Positions 15,151-20,114 of a stretch of 20,114 bases of DNA are shown here, piece after piece. Within the stretch, counting starts at the first letter, position 1. Each line of letters begins with the position of its first letter. The notes below the pieces were generated by a model, which had not been told where the DNA came from, did not search any database, and saw only the letters and a program-made list of their open reading frames with translations. Location of the stretch: the NCBI GenBank assembly GCA_038109305.1, contig JAYNIR010000032.1:1-20114 (forward strand), written 5' to 3'. Both the position numbers and the translations under genes were made by a program. Source of the DNA: UBA1479 sp038109305. GTDB lineage: Bacteria > Pseudomonadota > Alphaproteobacteria > Rhodospirillales > Casp-alpha2.

Positions 15151-16341
15151 AACACCGGCTCGTCCGCAGTTGAACGCCCACAATCGGGCGAAGAACGTTT
15201 TGCGACGGTTCTTCAGGTCCTGCCCGCGATGGGGGCGGCCGGCGGGGTTGAGCGCGGCACTGTGGAGATTGCCGGCGCCATCGCCGAGGCCGGCGGGCGA
15301 GCAATCGTCGCATCGGCCGGCGGCCCCTTGCTGCACGAGCTGGACCGCGTCGGCGCCGAACACGTCACCCTGCCGCTGCAGTCCAAAAACCCCGTGACCA
15401 TGTGGCATAACGTCGAGCGACTGGAAAAAATCATCCGCGATGAAAAAGTCGATATCGTCCATGCCCGGTCGCGCGCGCCGGCGTGGTCCGCGTGGCTGGC
15501 CGCGAAACGCGCGGGCGCCAGGTTCGTCACGACGTTTCACGGCACATACGGCGCGGCAAATCATTTCAAGCGGACGTACAACTCCGTGATGACGAAGGGC
15601 GAACGGGTCATCGCCATCAGCCAGTTCATTGCCGTTCATGTGCGCCAGCTATACGGCGTCCCGGCGAACCACATCCGCACCATCCACCGGGGCGTCGATT
15701 TGGACCGATTCGATCCGGCGAAGGTCACGGCGCAGCGCGTTGTCAATCTGGCGACGGCTTGGCGGCTTACGGACGGCATGCCGGTGATCATGCTGCCAGG
15801 CAGGCTCACCCGATGGAAAGGCCAGCCAGTGGCCATCGAAGCGCTGGCCAAACTCGGTCGTAAGGATGTGCGGTGCCTTCTGGTTGGCGGCGACCAAGGT
15901 CGATCCGACTACCGGGCGGAGCTTGAACGGATGATCAACGAGCGGAATCTGAACGAGATTGTCCGCCTGGTCGATCATTGCGACGACATGCCGGCGGCTT
16001 ACATGTTGACGGATGTGGTATTGTCAGCCTCAACCGATCCGGAAGCCTTCGGCCGGGTGATCGCCGAAGCCCAGGCGCTCGGCAGGCCGGTGATCGCGAC
16101 CGACCACGGCGGCGCCAAGGAAACGATCCTTCCTGGCGTTACCGGGTGGCTGGTGCCGTCGGGGGATGCGAACGCACTGGCCGATGCGCTGCACCATGTA
16201 TTGGCGCTTGACGGCGACGCCCGCAAAAAACTCTCCGACCGCGCCATCGCCAATGTTCGGGAGAATTTTTCCAAGGCCGCCATGTGCCAGAAAACGCTCG
16301 ACGTTTACGATGAAGTCCTTGGCATCGCGCCAAAGGGCTGA
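15130..16341 (+). CDS. Glycosyltransferase family 4 (GT-B fold)
   Basis: This 403-residue protein has the two Rossmann domains of a GT4 enzyme. The N-terminal acceptor domain has VLQVLPAMGAAGGVERGTVEIA and VDIVHARSRAPAWSAWLAA, followed by FHGTYG. The C-terminal donor domain has LPGRLTRWKGQ (about 232-242) and the EX7E motif with Glu305 and Glu313, then GRPVIATDHGGAKETI. Such enzymes transfer sugars from nucleotide donors, often to lipopolysaccharide or capsule precursors; the sugar is not predictable here. The start at 15130 gives a short non-conserved lead before the fold begins near residue 24, and no strong ribosome site lies close. The next gene, a GT9 enzyme, starts nine bases after the stop, so both probably share a transcript and a surface-glycan role. 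Confidence 0.9.
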   Translation: MNKVPDHNTGSSAVERPQSGEERFATVLQVLPAMGAAGGVERGTVEIAGAIAEAGGRAIVASAGGPLLHELDRVGAEHVTLPLQSKNPVTMWHNVERLEKIIRDEKVDIVHARSRAPAWSAWLAAKRAGARFVTTFHGTYGAANHFKRTYNSVMTKGERVIAISQFIAVHVRQLYGVPANHIRTIHRGVDLDRFDPAKVTAQRVVNLATAWRLTDGMPVIMLPGRLTRWKGQPVAIEALAKLGRKDVRCLLVGGDQGRSDYRAELERMINERNLNEIVRLVDHCDDMPAAYMLTDVVLSASTDPEAFGRVIAEAQALGRPVIATDHGGAKETILPGVTGWLVPSGDANALADALHHVLALDGDARKKLSDRAIANVRENFSKAAMCQKTLDVYDEVLGIAPKG

Positions 16342-16350
16342 ACACGCGCG

Positions 16351-17271
16351 ATGAGAGGCCGCATCCTTGTCATCAAATTGGGCGCCTTAGGCGACTTCGC
16401 GCAAGCGCTTGGCCCGATGCAGGCGATCCGGCAACACCACCAGGGCACGCCGGTCGACCTTTTGACAACGCCGCCCTTCGCCGAAATCGCGGAAGCAACG
16501 GGATATTTCGACCGTGTAATGGCGCGCGGACGCATGAAATGGCATGAGTTCGGCAAGATCGCGGACCTGCGCCAGCTTTTGCGCGGCGGCGGATACGACC
16601 GCGTATACGACCTCCAGACTTCGGATCGAAGCTCGTTCTATTATCGGCTGTTTCGGCCGGGGCCTTTTCCTGAATGGTCGGGGATCGCCCGCGGGTGTTC
16701 CCACCCGCATGCCAATCCGGACCGCGATCGGTTGCACACCATCGAACGACAGCGCGATCAACTTGCGATGGCCGGCATCCACGATGTGCCGCCGCCGGAT
16801 CTGAGCTGGGCCGAGGCGGATATTTCCCGCTTCGGGCTCGACGGCCCCTTTGCCCTGGTCGCGCCCGGGGGCGCCGCCCATCGGTCGGAAAAGCGTTGGC
16901 CGGCGGACCGGGTTGGCGCGCTGTCGGACCTGATCGCTCAGGCGGGGATTGCGCCCGTCCTGATCGGCGGGGCGGATGAGAAACCCCTGCACGACGCGAT
17001 CAGGGTAAGCGCGCCGGCCGCCCGGTCCCTGGCGGGGAACACGTCCTTGCTTGAGCTGGCGGCGCTTGCCAAATCCGCCCGGTTTGCCGTCGGCAACGAC
17101 ACAGGCCCCATGCACTTGGCGGCGATCGCGGGCATTCCGACGGCCGTCATCTATTCCCACGCTTCGGACCCGGCCCTTTGTGCGCAACGGGGGCCCAACG
17201 TGACGATCCTTAGGGAACCCAAGACGGAGGATGTGGCGGTTGACCAGGTCGCGCAGGCGCTCGGGCTTTGA
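16351..17271 (+). CDS. Glycosyltransferase family 9 (heptosyltransferase-like)
   Basis: The 306-residue protein has the GT9 pattern of ADP-heptose:LPS heptosyltransferases. The N-terminus is ILVIKLGALGDFAQALGPMQAIR, the middle APGGAAHRSEKRWPADR fits the donor domain, and the C-terminal GNDTGPMHLAAIAGIPTAVIYSHASDP is the usual donor-binding signature. It would add heptose or a related sugar to a lipopolysaccharide core acceptor at the cytoplasmic face. At 306 residues it is slightly shorter than WaaC/WaaF enzymes, so I do not assign a specific name. It is nine bases downstream of the GT4 gene; AAAGGGC lies 13 bases before the ATG, within the end of that gene. Confidence 0.88.
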   Translation: MRGRILVIKLGALGDFAQALGPMQAIRQHHQGTPVDLLTTPPFAEIAEATGYFDRVMARGRMKWHEFGKIADLRQLLRGGGYDRVYDLQTSDRSSFYYRLFRPGPFPEWSGIARGCSHPHANPDRDRLHTIERQRDQLAMAGIHDVPPPDLSWAEADISRFGLDGPFALVAPGGAAHRSEKRWPADRVGALSDLIAQAGIAPVLIGGADEKPLHDAIRVSAPAARSLAGNTSLLELAALAKSARFAVGNDTGPMHLAAIAGIPTAVIYSHASDPALCAQRGPNVTILREPKTEDVAVDQVAQALGL

Positions 17272-17281
17272 CACCTGACTT

Positions 17282-17302
17282 GGGACGCTTTTGGGGACGC
17301 TT
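17282..17302 (+). repeat. Two 9-base direct repeats overlapping the thrS -35 box
   Basis: GGGACGCTT occurs at 17282-17290 and again at 17294-17302, with a 12-base period (about one helical turn). The second copy runs into the TTGACA at 17301. The phasing suits a tandem operator, but chance is not excluded. Confidence 0.35.
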
Positions 17303-17328
17303 GACACACGCGGCTTACGGCCTACATT
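17301..17328 (+). promoter_or_regulatory. Sigma-70 promoter for thrS
   Basis: A perfect -35 TTGACA (17301-17306), a 16-base spacer and TACATT (17323-17328) give a good sigma-70 promoter 38 bases before the thrS ATG. The start of transcription would be near 17335, leaving a leader of only about 30 bases. That is too short for a T-box or an E. coli-type thrS operator, so neither is expected here. Confidence 0.6.
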
Positions 17329-17365
17329 CCCGGGCATCTTTCCCTGAACGGAACGGCCCTATTTA

Positions 17366-19282
17366 ATGGTTGCGATCACTCTTCTCGACGGCTCAGTCCG
17401 CCAATTCGACGGCCCGGTAACGGGCGCGCAAGTCGCCGCTGATATCGGCCCGGGGCTCGCCAAGGCAGCCTTGGCCGTGCGTATCAACGGCGTTCTGCGG
17501 GATTTGTCGTACCGGATCGATCAGGACGCCGGCCTTGCGATTATCACGGACACAAGCGACGAAGCGCTGGACCTGTTGCGCCATGACTGCGCCCATGTGC
17601 TGGCCGAAGCCGTGCAGGAGCTGTATCCCGGCACCCAGGTAACCATCGGCCCGACGATTGAAAACGGCTTCTATTATGACTTCGCCCGGGACGAGCCCTT
17701 TTCTTCCGACGACTTGGTAAAGATGGAAGAAAAAATGCACGAGATCGTCGACCGCGACGCGCCCTTTACCCGCGAGGTGTGGGACCGGGACACGGCCATC
17801 AAACATTTCGAAGGCATCGGCGAAAAGTATAAGGCCGAGATCATCCGCGACCTGCCGGCAAGCGAAGAGATCAGCATTTACAAACAGGGTGATTGGGCCG
17901 ACCTGTGCCGCGGCCCTCACCTGCCGTCGACGGGGCGGGTCGGCCATGCCTTCAAACTGATGAAGGTGGCCGGCGCCTATTGGCGGGGCGATCACCGGAA
18001 CGAGATGCTGCAACGCGTTTACGGCTCCTGCTGGTTCTCGGAAAAAGATTTGAAGGCGCACCTTCATATGCTGGAGGAGGCGGAAAAGCGCGATCACCGC
18101 AGGCTCGGCCGGGAAATGGATCTGTTCCACATTCAGGAAGAAGCGCCCGGCGCAGCGTTTTGGCACCCGAAGGGCTGGACGCTTTATCGCCTCTGCCAGA
18201 CCTATATGCGGAAACGTCTGGAAGACGCGGGTTATGTCGAGGTCAACACCCCGCAGCTGGTCGACCGTGCCCTGTGGGAAGCGTCGGGCCATTGGGAAAA
18301 ATTCCGAGAGAACATGTTCATCTCGGAAGCCGAAGAAAAAATGCTGGCGATCAAGCCCATGAACTGCCCCTGCCATGTGCAGATTTTCAAGCAAGGCATC
18401 ACCAGTTACCGCGACCTGCCGATCCGCATGGCCGAGTTCGGCTCGTGCCACCGGAACGAACCGTCCGGCGCGCTGCACGGATTGATGCGGGTTCGCGCGT
18501 TCACCCAGGATGATGCACACACCTTCTGCCGCCCCGACCAGATCGAGGCGGAAACCCGCATTTTCATCGACTTGCTGTCGTCCATCTATAAGGACTTCGG
18601 GTTCGCCGAATTCGTCATCAAGTTTTCCGATCGGCCGGAGGTGCGCGCCGGATCGGACGATGTGTGGGACCGGGCGGAAAAGGCGCTATTGGACGCGACC
18701 AAGGCCGCTGGCCACGACCCGGCGCTTAATCCCGGCGAGGGCGCCTTTTACGGACCGAAGCTGGAATTCGTTTTGCGCGACGCCATCGGGCGTGATTGGC
18801 AGTGCGGGACGCTGCAGGTCGATTTCGTCCTGCCGGAACGGCTTGACGCAAACTACGTCGCCGAAGACGGCACCAAGCACCGGCCGGTCATGCTGCACCG
18901 GGCGATCCTGGGGTCGTTCGAACGGTTCATCGGTATTCTGATTGAAAACTACGCCGGGCGGTTTCCGCTTTGGCTGGCGCCACATCAGATCACCGTCGCC
19001 ACCATCACCAACGACAGCGATGCCTATGCCGCCAAGGTCGCGGACGCGTGCCGCAAGGCCGGGCTCCGGGCGGAAACGGATACCCGCAACGAAAAGATCA
19101 ATTACAAGATCCGCGAGCACAGCCATGCCAAGGTGCCGGTGATCCTCGTGGTCGGCGCCAAGGAGGCCGAAGCCGGCACCGTCGCCGTGCGGCGGCTCGG
19201 CGGCAAGGATCAAGAAATCCTTGCGCTGCAAAGCGCGATCGATACATTAGTAGCCGAAGCGGCGGGACCGCTGGGCGCTTAA
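17366..19282 (+). CDS. thrS: Threonyl-tRNA synthetase
   Basis: This 638-residue class II synthetase is full length. It has the N-terminal TGS domain (1-62) and the editing domain with HxxxH (His73, His77) and CRGPH (Cys181, His185), so removal of mischarged serine should work. The catalytic core has motif 2 (CHRNEPSGALHGLMRVRAFTQDDAH) and motif 3 (MLHRAILGSFERFIG). The zinc ligands Cys334, His385 and His511 sit at the same numbers as in the E. coli enzyme. The C-terminal anticodon-binding domain covers about 540-638. It charges tRNA-Thr in the cytoplasm. The ATG at 17366 lacks a strong ribosome site (only GGAACGG about ten bases up). infC follows 87 bases after the stop, as in many bacteria. 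Confidence 0.98.
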   Translation: MVAITLLDGSVRQFDGPVTGAQVAADIGPGLAKAALAVRINGVLRDLSYRIDQDAGLAIITDTSDEALDLLRHDCAHVLAEAVQELYPGTQVTIGPTIENGFYYDFARDEPFSSDDLVKMEEKMHEIVDRDAPFTREVWDRDTAIKHFEGIGEKYKAEIIRDLPASEEISIYKQGDWADLCRGPHLPSTGRVGHAFKLMKVAGAYWRGDHRNEMLQRVYGSCWFSEKDLKAHLHMLEEAEKRDHRRLGREMDLFHIQEEAPGAAFWHPKGWTLYRLCQTYMRKRLEDAGYVEVNTPQLVDRALWEASGHWEKFRENMFISEAEEKMLAIKPMNCPCHVQIFKQGITSYRDLPIRMAEFGSCHRNEPSGALHGLMRVRAFTQDDAHTFCRPDQIEAETRIFIDLLSSIYKDFGFAEFVIKFSDRPEVRAGSDDVWDRAEKALLDATKAAGHDPALNPGEGAFYGPKLEFVLRDAIGRDWQCGTLQVDFVLPERLDANYVAEDGTKHRPVMLHRAILGSFERFIGILIENYAGRFPLWLAPHQITVATITNDSDAYAAKVADACRKAGLRAETDTRNEKINYKIREHSHAKVPVILVVGAKEAEAGTVAVRRLGGKDQEILALQSAIDTLVAEAAGPLGA

Positions 19283-19355
19283 GGGCGCCAGGCCGGGCGG
19301 GGGCCCATCCACTGGATCGTACCCCGCCGAATCCCGCCAATTGTCGACAACAGAG

Positions 19356-19372
19356 TAAGGAGCAAGGCAATA
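19356..19372 (+). promoter_or_regulatory. Ribosome site that decides the infC start
   Basis: TAAGGAG (19356-19362) is the strongest Shine-Dalgarno in the thrS-infC gap. Its distance to ATA at 19370 is seven bases, the optimal range, while the nearest ATG is 22 bases away. This supports a non-canonical start and IF-3 autocontrol. Confidence 0.7.
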
Positions 19373-19909
19373 GCACGCCGCCCTATGCAACAGCAGCAGC
19401 CGTCCAAGGATGGACCGCGGATCAACGATGAAATTGACGTGCCGGAAGTGCGCGTCATCGACGCCGACGGTGAAATGGTCGGCGTTCTCTCCGTCGCAGA
19501 AGCCATTGAAATGGCGTTCGAAGTCGGCCTGGATTTGGTAGAGGTCGCGCCCAATTCGGACCCGCCCGTTTGCAAAATTCTCGACTTCGGAAAATACAAG
19601 TACGAAGCCCAGAAAAAAGCCAACGAAGCCCGCAAAAAGCAAAAGGTCATCGAGGTCAAGGAGATCAAGATGCGGCCGGGCATCGACGAGCACGATTATC
19701 AGGTCAAGATGCGATCCGTCCGCAAGTTCCTGGAACATGGAGACAAGGTCAAAATGACCATCCGGTTCCGTGGCCGGGAAATGGCCCACCAGGACCTGGG
19801 CTTGAAGGTTTTGGAACGGGTGCAGGAGGACGTGGACGAAATGGCCAAGGTAGAGCAGTTCCCCAAGAGCGAAGGCCGCATGATGACCATGGTGATCGCG
19901 CCGCGGTAA
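19370..19909 (+). CDS. infC: Translation initiation factor IF-3, probable ATA start
   Basis: The product (179 residues from the ATA at 19370) is IF-3. The N-terminal domain starts at KDGPRINDEI and includes ILDFGKYKYEAQKKANEARKKQ into the linker. The C-terminal domain has KEIKMRPGIDEHDYQVKMRSVRKFLEHGDKVKMTIRFRGREM. It binds the 30S subunit and checks initiator tRNA and start codon. A strong AAGGAG (19357-19362) lies seven bases before ATA, whose frame reads ATA-GCA-CGC-CGC-CCT-ATG. The first ATG, at 19385, is 22 bases from that site, too far. The extra M-A-R-R-P residues resemble other alphaproteobacterial IF-3 N-termini as I recall them. Rare AUU/AUA-class starts in infC allow IF-3 to repress its own translation. 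An ATG start (174 residues) is the alternative. Confidence 0.95.
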   Translation: MARRPMQQQQPSKDGPRINDEIDVPEVRVIDADGEMVGVLSVAEAIEMAFEVGLDLVEVAPNSDPPVCKILDFGKYKYEAQKKANEARKKQKVIEVKEIKMRPGIDEHDYQVKMRSVRKFLEHGDKVKMTIRFRGREMAHQDLGLKVLERVQEDVDEMAKVEQFPKSEGRMMTMVIAPR

Positions 19910-19949
19910 CAGGCGCGGCCGAAAGGCTCCGGAATCAGCCAAATATCGG

Positions 19950-19988
19950 GTTCAGAAAAAAATCATATTAAAAGGATTTTTTCTGAAC
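19950..19988 (+). terminator. AT-rich hairpin after infC
   Basis: GTTCAG-A7-TC (19950-19964) pairs with GA-T6-CTGAAC (19975-19988), leaving one unpaired A and a 10-base loop. It ends in a T-rich arm and lies 40 bases after the infC stop, so it probably terminates the thrS-infC transcript. It resembles the AT-only hairpin after the SDR gene at 12610. Confidence 0.6.
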
Positions 19989-20042
19989 ATGCCCTTGAGC
20001 CGCACCTAGATTGGTTTCAGCGAACGGGCGACGTGTGTACGC
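19950..20042 (+). repeat. Copy B of a two-copy intergenic element
   Basis: After the hairpin come ATGCCC (19989-19994) and a core at 20020-20042 that reads GCGAACGGG, C, GACGTGT, then GTACGC. Order and spacing match copy A at 12610-12702: the gap from hairpin to core is 31 bases here and 33 there. The sequence between the parts is not conserved, which suggests that the hairpin and the core carry the function. Confidence 0.45.
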
Positions 20043-20061
20043 GGTTCGGCGGGCTCAAGAC

Positions 20062-20114
20062 TGATCCTCCCCCAGTGAATTGGTCCACCGTGTATTTTAG
20101 TCAGCGGAGGATCG
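20062..20114 (+). mobile_element. Possible left end of an insertion sequence (IS3-like), cut by window edge
   Basis: From 20062 the sequence reads TGATCCTCCCCCAGTGAATT and goes on with GGTCCACC. The TGA start, the C-run and the overall look resemble IS3-family terminal repeats. The window ends on GGAGGATCG (20106-20114), a strong ribosome site that could serve a transposase start just outside. GATCCTCC (20063-20070) is the exact reverse complement of GGAGGATC (20106-20113), so a read-through transcript could hide the ribosome site, as known for several IS elements. No transposase codons are inside the window, so this is a tentative call. Confidence 0.4.

Noticed and set aside
15151..15639. 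N-terminal extension of the ABHD10-like hydrolase
   Set aside because: The extra 163 residues are antisense to the glycosyltransferase, contain no hydrolase motif and precede the natural start of the fold.
16387..17337. Minus-strand open frame of 316 codons opposite the GT9 gene
   Set aside because: The GT9 signature motifs are on the plus strand; the antisense product is Arg/Pro-rich shadow sequence.
17272..17365. T-box or thrS operator-type leader
   Set aside because: The likely promoter leaves a leader of about 30 bases, too short for such structures, and no T-box motif is present.
17393..18520. Minus-strand open frame of 375 codons opposite thrS
   Set aside because: thrS is certain on the other strand, and the antisense product is His/Arg/Val-rich without known motifs.

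Overview
The window looks like a chromosomal segment of a GC-rich alphaproteobacterium. A Rhodospirillales-type lineage is the best guess, based on protein style and gene neighbourhoods: zf-CHCC protein beside polA, an FzlA-like GST-fold protein near an atypical SDR, and two glycosyltransferases ahead of thrS-infC. This is inference from remembered family patterns, not a search. Most of the window is ordinary core-genome content. I see no CRISPR array, prophage, toxin-antitoxin pair or defence island.

Layout. 1-49: 3' part missing of a tRNA-Arg(CCG) on the minus strand. 273-1237: an exported metallo-beta-lactamase (MBL)-fold gene split by a one-base frameshift. 1261-3290 (minus): an ABC transporter ATPase translationally coupled (GTGA overlap) to a lipoprotein alpha/beta hydrolase. 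3431-6454: a small zf-CHCC zinc protein, then DNA polymerase I with all three domains intact. 6494-7101: a hypothetical gene behind a near-perfect sigma-54 promoter. 7224-8174: a second exported MBL-fold hydrolase. 8186-9839 (minus): msrP-msrQ, the periplasmic methionine sulfoxide repair pair. 10097-12596: FzlA-like protein, an exported TPR protein (minus) and an atypical SDR. 12743-13171: a hypothetical coiled-coil/membrane protein. 13186-14098 (minus): a degraded oxygen-binding di-iron (ODP/FprA-like) MBL pseudogene with several lesions. 14317-15150 (minus): an ABHD10-like alpha/beta hydrolase, divergent from a GT4 and a GT9 glycosyltransferase (15130-17271). 17366-19909: thrS and infC, the latter with a probable ATA start codon. 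19950-20114: a terminator-like hairpin followed by what may be the left end of an insertion sequence.

Points that merit attention: the sigma-54 promoter in front of the uncharacterised 178-residue protein (possible flagellar or RpoN regulon member); a two-copy intergenic element (AT-rich hairpin, then ATGCCC, then a shared GCGAACGGG-N-GACGTGT core) at about 12610-12702 and 19950-20042; the non-canonical infC start; two damaged MBL-fold genes; and a possible IS end in the place where rpmI-rplT would normally follow infC. None of these amounts to a clearly new multi-gene system. The intergenic repeat and the sigma-54-driven hypothetical gene are the best leads.
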